A stretch of 5,240 bases of DNA. Source: Acholeplasmataceae bacterium. GTDB lineage: Bacteria > Bacillota > Negativicutes > Acidaminococcales > Acidaminococcaceae. The position numbers and the translations under genes were made by a program. Positions 1 to 5,240 of the stretch are shown here, one piece after another. The stretch spans positions 1 to 5,240 of the forward strand of contig JAAYAE010000202.1 of NCBI GenBank assembly GCA_012719555.1. The letters are read 5' to 3'. Position 1 is the stretch's first letter; each line of letters starts with the position of its first letter. Under the pieces are notes generated by a model, which did not search any database, had not been told where the DNA came from, and worked only from the letters and a program-made list of their open reading frames with translations.

Positions 1-804
1 ATTATATTCCATACCTACCACAAAATTTCGTGAAGGCATAGGATAATAACAGTTTATAGAATTAGTCCAAGTATTATAAGAGTTTGCCATTTCTTCATAT
101 GCAGCATTATTTAAATTATTAAGTTGCGCAAAAAGCTTAATGTTTTTGTTGATTTTGTATTGTGCACCTAAATCTAAAGTTGCATAGCTGCTAGAGGTAT
201 ATCTGGTTGTGTCTTGGCCTGTGCCGGCACGTAGAGTAAGGTCAGCAATCCACTTGGCATTTTTGTAGCGGACTCCAGCCCTATAAACATTAGGTTTTGT
301 TGCACCATCAGTAGCAAACCCACTGCCTTTATCTTTTTCTATATGCAAATAAGTGTACGAGGCATTTAAACTCCAATTATCGCTAAGCTTATGATTAACA
401 GCAAGTTCAATACCATGTCTCTTCTCTGAATCAATATTTACAGGTTTATAAAGATAATTAGCATCGGATTCCCAATCTATAGCATCATCAATTTTACTAT
501 TAAAATAGCTAGCACTAACTGACGTAGAAGCTGACGTCTTAGTATTAAAACCAACAGTTAAAACACTGCCTGTTTCAGGCTTCAAATCAAGGTTGCCAAA
601 CATAGAATATCCCGGTTGGTACCAGAATAAAGTATCTGTATTTGGTGCGTTAAAAACTCTGCCCCAAGAAATATAAGCATTACTATCCTCATTAAATTTC
701 TTGTTTACAGCAAAATGAGGAGTGAATTTCCCGCCTGCCGTACTATGCTTATCATAACGCAACCCGCTATTTAACTGCCAGGAAGGTGCAAAACCCCAGC
801 GATC
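1..804 (-). pseudogene. C-terminal half of TonB-dependent receptor barrel, cut off by an upstream in-frame stop; 3' end outside window
   Basis: This is the downstream part of the receptor that begins at 1941. Reading leftward from just after the TAA at 805-807, the same frame stays open for exactly 268 codons to base 1. The translation is ordinary outer-membrane beta-barrel: it begins DRWGFAPSWQLNSGLRYD, has the family-like stretches ISWGRVFNAPNTDTLFW and LKPETG, then a late region with RHGIELAVNHKL, AGVRYKNAKW and LFAQLNNLNNAAYEE. It ends PMPSRNFVVGMEYN, which closely resembles the usual C-terminus of BtuB/CirA-like receptors (YPMPGRxFxxGxxYxF), so the true end is probably only a few codons beyond the edge. 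Joined to the N-terminal part it would give a protein of about 650 residues, a normal family length. On its own this segment has no signal peptide and no convincing start, so I treat it as untranslated or nonfunctional unless the stop is read through or is a sequence error. Confidence 0.85.
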
Positions 805-1941
805 TTACATGTAAACAGCTTTATTATTTACGGAATTATCCCCATTTTCATATAAAGAATTATTGGTAACCTTAGTATCGTAGTAATCAATACCGGCCGT
901 AAAATGATTATTTTCTGCCAATTTCCAGTTTTGTTGTGCCTCAATGCCATATTTATCTTCATTAAAGTCCGAAACATTATCAACAATAGTACTATAAAAA
1001 TTAGCATGATGATAATTCTTATAGGCCTGTACAAACCCAGCGTTATCTTTAGCTAAATTCCAATCATAGCGCAGTGAAACATTGTTATTGAGTCTTTCAT
1101 AACTATCAGAGGCCGTATTAACATACCCAGGTGTACCAAAAGGCGAGCCCCCAACTGATAAAAAGTGTTCCGCTGCTAAAGTCAACTTATTATCTTTGCC
1201 AATTTTTTTGTCAATTTTTATAGTGGCACCTGTTGAATCATAATAGGAATTAGCAATTTCACTTACGTCACCTGTAGCTCGGTTTTTATAGGAATAGTTG
1301 CCGCGGCGATTTTTATTTGCCGTCACAAATAGGCCCACACCATTTTCGTTAGAACCACTTGCCGAAACACCATACTGCTCTGTTCCCCACGAACCACCGG
1401 CTACTTTTGCAGTAACTTGGGTTTTCGTACCTGACTTAGTAATAATATTGATTACGCCGCCAACTGCATCAGTACCATACAAAGCAGAGCCACTGCCCTT
1501 TAAAACCTCTATTTTTTCTATGGCATTAATAGGAGGTAACCAAGATGAACTGTAAGTTCCGGTACTTGCAACGTTAACACGCCGCCCGTCAATCATGACC
1601 AATACTCTGGAATCACCATTAAGCAAAATTTGATCTTGTCCCATATTAACGCCACCTGTACCAGCGGACAAAATATTTACACCCGGTACATCACGCAAAG
1701 CATCTGCAGCATCTGCGTAATTATTTGTGTTCAATTTTTCATTGGTGATAACATCAATATTGGCAGGAGTATCAACTTTGTTGGTCTGAACCCTGCTAGC
1801 CGTAACTACCACGGTATCCAATGAAAACTCCTTCATCTCTGCCGCATGAGCTGTTGCCACAAAAGTTGAACTATAACCAGCCATAGTTGCACAAGTTAAT
1901 AAAATAGATAAGGTCTTACTTTTCCGAACATCCTTTTTCAT
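805..1941 (-). CDS. TonB-dependent outer-membrane receptor, N-terminal 378 residues, prematurely terminated
   Basis: This encodes the outer-membrane gate for uptake of a chelate (siderophore, haem or cobalamin type), energised by TonB. The start is ATG at 1941 with GGGGG seven bases upstream (1949-1953). Residues 1-33 are a Sec signal peptide (basic KKDVRKSK, hydrophobic core, AHA cleavage site). A TonB box, DTVVVTA, lies at 42-48. The plug domain spans roughly 55-170, with DALRDVPGVNI, VLVMIDGRRVN and the diagnostic IEKIEVLKG-SALYGTDAVGGVINIITK block at 141-169. From about 176 the sequence is alternating beta-barrel strands. Translation stops at TAA 805-807 straight after NNKAVYM, where related receptors read on as a QDxW strand; the frame continues intact beyond. 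The encoded product has the complete plug but only about half a barrel and should not form a working pore. It lies 190 bases downstream of the ABC operon on the same strand, with its own promoter. Substrate is unknown; a BtuB/CirA-like architecture is as far as I can go. Confidence 0.9.
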   Translation of the reverse strand: MKKDVRKSKTLSILLTCATMAGYSSTFVATAHAAEMKEFSLDTVVVTASRVQTNKVDTPANIDVITNEKLNTNNYADAADALRDVPGVNILSAGTGGVNMGQDQILLNGDSRVLVMIDGRRVNVASTGTYSSSWLPPINAIEKIEVLKGSGSALYGTDAVGGVINIITKSGTKTQVTAKVAGGSWGTEQYGVSASGSNENGVGLFVTANKNRRGNYSYKNRATGDVSEIANSYYDSTGATIKIDKKIGKDNKLTLAAEHFLSVGGSPFGTPGYVNTASDSYERLNNNVSLRYDWNLAKDNAGFVQAYKNYHHANFYSTIVDNVSDFNEDKYGIEAQQNWKLAENNHFTAGIDYYDTKVTNNSLYENGDNSVNNKAVYM

Positions 1942-2005
1942 GATTTTGCCCCCATTAATTTTGAATTAAACTATACTTTTCCCCTATAATAATAGTAAGC
2001 TAACA

Positions 2006-2045
2006 AATTAACATAAAATTCACCTGTTAATTATATGCATTAACA
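2006..2045. repeat. Three alternating TGTTAAT half-sites over the receptor promoter (candidate operator)
   Basis: On the plus strand, AATTAACA (2006-2013), TGTTAATT (2025-2032) and ATTAACA (2039-2045) form two overlapping dyads: an 8-base perfect inverted repeat with an 11-base gap, and a 7-base perfect inverted repeat with a 7-base gap. They share the middle half-site, which overlaps the -10 box; the third lies inside the promoter spacer and the first sits just downstream of the expected transcription start. Occupation here would block RNA polymerase, so a repressor operator is the natural reading. The motif does not fit the classic Fur box or the BirA spacing. The region is very AT-rich, so chance contributes to the match. 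Confidence 0.5.
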
Positions 2046-2058
2046 TTAAGCAAGTCAA
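2030..2058 (-). promoter_or_regulatory. Sigma-A type promoter of the TonB-dependent receptor
   Basis: On the minus strand, TTGACT (2053-2058) and TATAAT (2030-2035) are separated by 17 bases. This is a 5/6 match at -35 and a perfect -10. Transcription should begin near 2024, giving a leader of about 80 bases before the ATG at 1941. The promoter lets the receptor be transcribed separately from the ABC operon ending at 2132. I see no good terminator in 2059-2131, so readthrough from the operon may also contribute. Confidence 0.75.
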
Positions 2059-2131
2059 CACGAAAAATATCACAAGCTAAGTCCCGTCTATAGCCAACGT
2101 TCTGCACATAGTTACTACCCAGCTCATGATA

Positions 2132-2917
2132 TTATAGTTTTATCAAATCAATTGGTAAGATAGCCTGCATACCGTTACTAGCCATAAATATATCAGCTTT
2201 TACTCTAAAAACATCTTTTAATAATGTGTCGTTAATAACTTCTTGCGTTTCACCAACCCTAATAATTTCTCCTGCTTTTATGACGGCAATCCGCTGTGAA
2301 TATTGTAAGGTATGATTCAAATCATGCAACACCATAACTACAGTAAGTCCCAATTCTCTGTTTAATTTTCTTAGTAACTGCATGACTTCCAGCTGATGAC
2401 AAATATCTAAATATGTAGTAGGTTCATCTAATAACAATACCTTGGGTCGTTGTGCCAATGCCATGGCAATCCAAGCCCTTTGCCGTTCTCCTCCTGACAA
2501 GGTAACCAGAAGCCTTTCTTTCATCTGTTCCATCCCGGTCTGCGCTAGAGCCCAGGCAACTTGTTCTTCGTCCTCCTTAGCGTTACCGGAATACCACGAA
2601 CGATAAGGGAAACGACCTAGCTTTACTAAATCATAAACCGTAAGATCTGGAGGTGCCTCCGGATCTTGGGTTAAAATAGCTAAACGTTGTGCAAATTGCC
2701 TATGACTAAAACTCTGTACATTGGTTCCTTCAAATTCAACGGAACCGCTTTTGCAGCGAATAACCCTTGCTATAGTTTTCAACAAAGTGCTTTTTCCACA
2801 ACCGTTAGGACCTATTATAGAAAGGACTTCGCCATTTACAATACTTAAATTCATATTTCGCAAAATAACCTTGTCAGACAATTCAACCGTTATGTTTTTT
2901 ATGTCAAGAATGTTCAT
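2132..2917 (-). CDS. ABC transporter ATP-binding protein, FecE/FhuC/BtuD family (metal-chelate import)
   Basis: This is the cytoplasmic ATPase that drives chelate import through the permease encoded just upstream. All motifs of a functional nucleotide-binding domain are present in the 261 residues: Walker A GPNGCGKST at 36-44, Q-loop Q84 in ILTQDPEAP, the ABC signature LSGGERQR at 140-147, Walker B VLLLDEP at 160-166 with catalytic Glu165, D-loop YLD at 169-171 and switch His198 in VLHDLNH. The YDLVKLGRFPYRSW stretch after the Q-loop is typical of the iron-chelate/cobalamin subfamily. Length is normal for the family. The ATG start has AAGGAGG eight bases upstream (2926-2932), and the start overlaps the permease stop by one base (TAATG), implying translational coupling. 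It ends with TAA about 190 bases before the receptor start. Family assignment is very secure; the substrate is not determined by this subunit. Confidence 0.96.
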   Translation of the reverse strand: MNILDIKNITVELSDKVILRNMNLSIVNGEVLSIIGPNGCGKSTLLKTIARVIRCKSGSVEFEGTNVQSFSHRQFAQRLAILTQDPEAPPDLTVYDLVKLGRFPYRSWYSGNAKEDEEQVAWALAQTGMEQMKERLLVTLSGGERQRAWIAMALAQRPKVLLLDEPTTYLDICHQLEVMQLLRKLNRELGLTVVMVLHDLNHTLQYSQRIAVIKAGEIIRVGETQEVINDTLLKDVFRVKADIFMASNGMQAILPIDLIKL

Positions 2918-3945
2918 TAGAGCTCCCTCCTTAGTAAAAATAAGAAAAAAGGTGCCCCAATAAAAGCCATGATAATTCCTACCGGTAGTTCAATCGGTGA
3001 AAAAATAACCCTTGCGAAAGTATCACTCAAAGTGACTACTCCTATACCCAATAACGCTGAGGCCGGCAATAAAAATCTATAGTCCGAACCGATTAACAGT
3101 CTAGCTGCATGGGGCACAATAAGCCCTACAAAGCCCAATAAACCAACCACACTCACCGCACTAGCAGCCAATAATGCCGCAACTGCAGTTAATGCAATAC
3201 GTACCGCTTCTACATTAATACCCAAGCCACTAGCCATTTCATCTCCTAATTGAAGAATATTCAAATATTGTGCTCCTAACAAAGCCAAAATAAAACCAAC
3301 TAACGCATAGGGCCAAATAATAGTTACTTGTGGCCAACTACGAGCGGCCAAACCGCCCACCATCCACAGCAAAGCTCCATGCACCCTATCACTATAAAAA
3401 ATCATTAAACCGGAAATCCCTGAACCTAAAAAAGCTGAAACAGCTACGCCTGCTAAAATAACACGCACAGGCTTAATGCCGTTTTTCCACGCTATAATAT
3501 AAATACATACCGCAGCTCCCATGGCTCCCACAAACGCAACAGGTGTAATCAAATATTCCATAGCCGGAAATAAAATCATAATAGTAACACCGGCTAAACC
3601 GGCACCGGAAGAAATTCCTATAATATGCGGGTCAGCTAATGGGTTACGCATAATTGCCTGCAAAATCGCGCCTGATAAGGCCAAATTAACCCCCACTAAA
3701 GCTCCAACAATAGTACGCGGCATACGAATGTTCCAGATAATTTGACTGTTAGATGAGTTTATAGGAGACTGCAAAATATTTATTATATCAATAATAGAAA
3801 TATTCATAGTTCCCTGTGTTAAACTCAAAAAAAGGCCACAACTTGCCAAAAAAGCAAAAAAAACTAAAACGCCGCCGCGCCAGATGTTACGAGAAATACC
3901 ATAATGTCCGGCTGCTCCGACCATATCATCAGCATTACTTTTCAT
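2917..3945 (-). CDS. FecCD/BtuC-family ABC transporter permease (metal-chelate import)
   Basis: This inner-membrane channel subunit would act as a homodimer with the ATPase and receive the ligand from the lipoprotein. The 342 residues contain about nine to ten hydrophobic segments and the family hallmarks: RMPRTIVGALVGVNLALSGA followed by LQAIMRNPLADPHIIGISSGAG near residues 75-117, and the conserved GLLGFVGLIVPHAARLL near 268-284, which in BtuC-like proteins contributes to the ATPase-coupling region. The C-terminus IELPVGIIMAFIGAPFFLFLLRR is also typical. I place the start at ATG 3945 because GGAGG at 3955-3959 is nine bases upstream; a TTG at 3951 would add two residues but has only three bases of spacing. 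The start lies inside the end of the lipoprotein gene (11-base overlap) and the stop overlaps the ATPase start, so the three genes are one coupled operon. Length and motifs show no sign of damage. Confidence 0.95.
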   Translation of the reverse strand: MKSNADDMVGAAGHYGISRNIWRGGVLVFFAFLASCGLFLSLTQGTMNISIIDIINILQSPINSSNSQIIWNIRMPRTIVGALVGVNLALSGAILQAIMRNPLADPHIIGISSGAGLAGVTIMILFPAMEYLITPVAFVGAMGAAVCIYIIAWKNGIKPVRVILAGVAVSAFLGSGISGLMIFYSDRVHGALLWMVGGLAARSWPQVTIIWPYALVGFILALLGAQYLNILQLGDEMASGLGINVEAVRIALTAVAALLAASAVSVVGLLGFVGLIVPHAARLLIGSDYRFLLPASALLGIGVVTLSDTFARVIFSPIELPVGIIMAFIGAPFFLFLLRREL

Positions 3946-4894
3946 TAACAAAAGCCTCCGGGTACACTTGTTTTGCCATATATTTAATAGCCGCCGGGTA
4001 GTTCAAACCTGGGTTAAGCAAAAAATATTTTTCAGGTAAAACATAAAACTTGTCGTTTTTTACTGCATCCAATGAATTCCATGCAGGATTATTTGTTACA
4101 TCCTCTTTCATGCGCTTTTCAATATCCTGTCCATCGCCCATGGAAGTAAGAAATATTACGTTAGGATTAAGATTAACTAATTCTTCCAAGCTATACGGAA
4201 CTTTATCCCCACTTAATTTTTTTGTTCCACCGCTGGCCACATTTTCGAAATTAAGCATTTTCGCTACACCTCCAGCAATAGAACTATCTAATTCTACTGT
4301 CACATTTTTTGCGGTAGCGTGCAAAATAACAATTGTTTTCTTTTCCTTTGGTAATTTGCTCAATATATCCCGCACTTCCCTATCCAGTTGAGCTATTACC
4401 CCATCACCCTTAGCCTCAGTACCTGCTATTTGTGACATAAGATGAAGCTTGGCCTTTACATCTTCAAAGCTTTTAATACGTAGCATAATGACAGGTATGT
4501 TATTTGATTCTAACAGTTGAATATACTTATCATGTTGCCCCGCTACAGCTAGTACGCAATCGGGTTTTAAGGCAACTACTTTCTCTATATTTAGCCCGGT
4601 TGCAACACCTACTTCCGGTAAATATTTATACCTAGCAGGTATGCTTCCAACTTTTGTACTCACCCGCCCTACCAAATTCACATCTACCGCGTCCAAAAGA
4701 CTTAAATCAGAACCAGCCAGTGCAACTATACGCTCAGGTTTATTAGGCAAAACTATTTTTCTACCCTCATCATCTGTAATGGTTAAATACGCCTGAGTGC
4801 TTTTCTTAGCATCATGTTCAGGTTTTGGTCCACAACCGCTAATAACAAAAACTACAGCAATAAATATCGCTATTAAAGCAACATACTTTTTCAA
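3935..4894 (-). CDS. Substrate-binding lipoprotein of metal-chelate ABC transporter (PF01497-type, FepB/BtuF/FhuD-like)
   Basis: This protein captures the chelate after it crosses the outer membrane and delivers it to the permease. Residues 1-21 form a lipoprotein signal (MKKYV, hydrophobic core, lipobox ISGC) with Cys21 as the lipid-attachment site, so the mature protein is membrane-anchored. The rest is a Peripla_BP_2 fold: TITDDEGRKIVLPNKPERIVAL at 38-59 leads into the first lobe; VVALKPDCVLAV at 106-117, EELVNLNPNVIFLT at 237-250 and NPAWNSLDAVKNDKFYVLP at 269-287 are family-typical. Total length, 319 residues, is normal. The start codon is TTG at 4894, supported by AAGGAG at 4904-4909 with nine bases of spacing; the signal peptide begins correctly there. 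It is the first gene of the operon, follows a promoter at 4943-4971, and ends with TAA 11 bases inside the permease gene. Ligand class (siderophore, haem, corrinoid) cannot be told from sequence reading alone. Confidence 0.94.
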   Translation of the reverse strand: MKKYVALIAIFIAVVFVISGCGPKPEHDAKKSTQAYLTITDDEGRKIVLPNKPERIVALAGSDLSLLDAVDVNLVGRVSTKVGSIPARYKYLPEVGVATGLNIEKVVALKPDCVLAVAGQHDKYIQLLESNNIPVIMLRIKSFEDVKAKLHLMSQIAGTEAKGDGVIAQLDREVRDILSKLPKEKKTIVILHATAKNVTVELDSSIAGGVAKMLNFENVASGGTKKLSGDKVPYSLEELVNLNPNVIFLTSMGDGQDIEKRMKEDVTNNPAWNSLDAVKNDKFYVLPEKYFLLNPGLNYPAAIKYMAKQVYPEAFVNEK

Positions 4895-4903
4895 TTTTAA
4901 GAT

Positions 4904-4909
4904 CTCCTT
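4904..4909 (-). promoter_or_regulatory. Ribosome binding site that fixes the TTG start of the lipoprotein gene
   Basis: AAGGAG on the minus strand lies nine bases before TTG 4894. No ATG or GTG in this frame lies between the site and the signal peptide, so the unusual start codon is well supported. Confidence 0.8.
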
Positions 4910-4942
4910 TTAATAGTAACAGCTCCTATTTTCAACAAACTT

Positions 4943-4971
4943 ACAATAGCATATACCACTCTTTTAGTCAA
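4943..4971 (-). promoter_or_regulatory. Promoter of the chelate ABC operon
   Basis: On the minus strand, TTGACT (4966-4971) and TATTGT (4943-4948) are 17 bases apart, and the -10 is preceded by TGC, giving an extended -10. The -35 hexamer and spacing match the receptor promoter exactly. Transcription should start near 4936, leaving a leader of about 40 bases to the TTG at 4894, too short for a cobalamin riboswitch. Confidence 0.65.
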
Positions 4972-4981
4972 TAAAACACAA

Positions 4982-5009
4982 AATAACAGCTGATAACTCA
5001 ACTGTTATT
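4982..5009. repeat. AATAACAG/CTGTTATT inverted repeat between divergent promoters
   Basis: AATAACAG (4982-4989) and CTGTTATT (5002-5009) are perfect 8-base arms. The stem continues after one C-A mismatch with TG/CA, leaving a 6-base loop. It lies just upstream of the operon's -35 box (4966-4971) and about 50 bases upstream of the rightward -35 box. It could be a regulator site for the transport operon, or a weak bidirectional terminator, since A-rich sequence precedes it and a T-rich run (5011-5020) follows. The stem is AT-rich, so I favour a protein-binding site. Confidence 0.45.
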
Positions 5010-5061
5010 ATATTTTTCTTTTGAGTCTTCCATTATTTAGGCATCTTTTACCCCATTTACA

Positions 5062-5090
5062 TTGTAGTAAGCACCTTACTTTGCTATAAT
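5062..5090 (+). promoter_or_regulatory. Promoter of the DUF896 gene
   Basis: TTGTAG (5062-5067) and a perfect TATAAT (5085-5090) are 17 bases apart, and TGC directly precedes the -10 (extended -10). Transcription should start around 5097, giving a leader of about 20 bases with the ribosome binding site AAAGGGG at 5102-5108. The -35 is poor (3/6), compensated by the extended -10. Confidence 0.7.
5066..5080. promoter_or_regulatory. Perfect 6-3-6 palindrome inside the DUF896 promoter spacer (candidate operator)
   Basis: AGTAAG (5066-5071), CAC, CTTACT (5075-5080) is a perfect dyad located between -35 and -10, a classical place for a repressor. The B. subtilis DUF896 member YnzC is in an SOS operon, but this palindrome does not match the Firmicutes LexA box (GAAC-N4-GTTC core), so the regulator is unknown. 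Confidence 0.4.
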
Positions 5091-5115
5091 CTATATGGGG
5101 CAAAGGGGTGCACAA

Positions 5116-5240
5116 ATGAATATACAAGAATTAATTAAAAGAATCAATGAATTAGCAAAAAAGAAACGTACATTGGGGTTAAACAAGGAAGAAAAGTTAG
5201 AACATGAAGAGCTCTACAAAAAATATTTAGCAATGATACG
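5116..5240 (+). CDS. DUF896 (UPF0291/YnzC-like) small protein, 3' end outside window
   Basis: This is a short, highly charged helical protein of unknown function, found across Firmicutes. The 41 codons visible begin MNIQELIKRINELAKKKRTL and continue GLNKEEKLEHEELYKKYLAM, matching the family pattern of an N-terminal helix with INELAKKK, a GL(T/N)xEE turn, and a second helix ending ...YLxxIR. Members are usually about 60-80 residues, so roughly half is present. The ATG at 5116 has AAAGGGG seven bases upstream and a convincing promoter at 5062-5090. It is divergent from the transport operon and probably unrelated to it functionally. Family members have been noted in a LexA-controlled operon in B. 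subtilis (ynzC), but no LexA box is visible here. Confidence 0.88.
   Translation, partial: MNIQELIKRINELAKKKRTLGLNKEEKLEHEELYKKYLAMI

Noticed and set aside
805..807. Alternative genetic code in which TAA is a sense codon
   Set aside because: The lipoprotein, permease and ATPase genes all end at TAA at family-typical C-termini, two of them in gene overlaps, so TAA functions as a stop.
803..812. Palindrome TTACATGTAA centred on the ATG-TAA junction in the receptor
   Set aside because: It follows from the local codons plus the single C-to-T change (the ancestral sequence would read TTACATGCAA), and there are no flanking repeats or insertion signs. A mobile-element or recombination scar is not supported.
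1955..1969. TTAATT-TTG-AATTAA dyad just upstream of the receptor ribosome binding site
   Set aside because: The arms contain only A and T in an AT-rich leader, so chance is likely, and the hairpin would be too weak to control translation convincingly.
2059..2131. Terminator after the ABC operon
   Set aside because: I looked for a GC-rich stem followed by a T run on the minus strand and found only short, imperfect complementarities; none is good enough to annotate.
1942..2131. Canonical Fur box in the receptor promoter region
   Set aside because: No good match to the GATAATGATAATCATTATC consensus or its 7-1-7 form was visible; the TGTTAAT array has different sequence and spacing.
4050..4391. 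113-codon plus-strand open frame opposite the lipoprotein gene
   Set aside because: It is a shadow of the strongly supported minus-strand gene, with no plausible ribosome binding site or family resemblance. The same applies to the plus-strand frames at 1298-1555, 1630-1824, 2721-2963, 3521-3745 and 3816-4001 and the minus-strand frame 828-1034.
4982..5020. Rho-independent terminator on the plus strand
   Set aside because: A T-rich run follows the dyad, but no plus-strand gene precedes it and the stem has few G-C pairs. A regulatory dyad is at least as likely.

Overview
The window looks like a piece of an AT-rich chromosome from a diderm Firmicute, most likely a member of the Negativicutes. 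This is inferred from two genes side by side: a TonB-dependent outer-membrane receptor, which requires an outer membrane, and a DUF896/YnzC-type small protein, which is typical of Firmicutes. Promoters and ribosome binding sites are also of the Firmicutes kind, with TTGACT-17-TATAAT spacing and strong GGAGG sequences.

Most of the window is a leftward (minus-strand) uptake locus for a large metal chelate: siderophore, haem or a corrinoid, with the exact substrate not readable from the sequence. Transcribed from right to left, it holds a substrate-binding lipoprotein (3935-4894, TTG start), a FecCD/BtuC-type permease (2917-3945) and a FecE/FhuC/BtuD-type ATPase (2132-2917). These three overlap end to start and form one translationally coupled operon. 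After a 190-base gap with its own strong promoter comes a TonB-dependent receptor reading off the left edge (1941 to 1). Together they would carry a chelate through the outer membrane (receptor, powered by TonB-ExbB-ExbD encoded elsewhere), across the periplasm (lipoprotein) and through the inner membrane (permease and ATPase).

The most notable event is in the receptor. An in-frame TAA at 805-807 splits it into a 378-residue N-terminal part and a 268-codon C-terminal part that stays open in the same frame to the window edge. The stop replaces the glutamine expected in the barrel motif 'VYxQDxW', so one C-to-T change (CAA to TAA) explains it. The C-terminal half shows no other damage, so the lesion is recent, a polymorphism, or a sequencing error.

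Two intergenic regions carry regulatory-looking structure. The receptor promoter (2030-2058) is overlaid by three copies of TGTTAAT in alternating orientation (2006-2045). The divergent region 4895-5115 holds a promoter for the transport operon, an AATAACAG/CTGTTATT dyad (4982-5009), and a rightward promoter for the DUF896 gene with a perfect 6-3-6 palindrome in its spacer. The DUF896 gene starts at 5116 and runs off the right edge. No stretch longer than 300 bases lacks a gene. I see no RNA gene, insertion sequence or CRISPR array.
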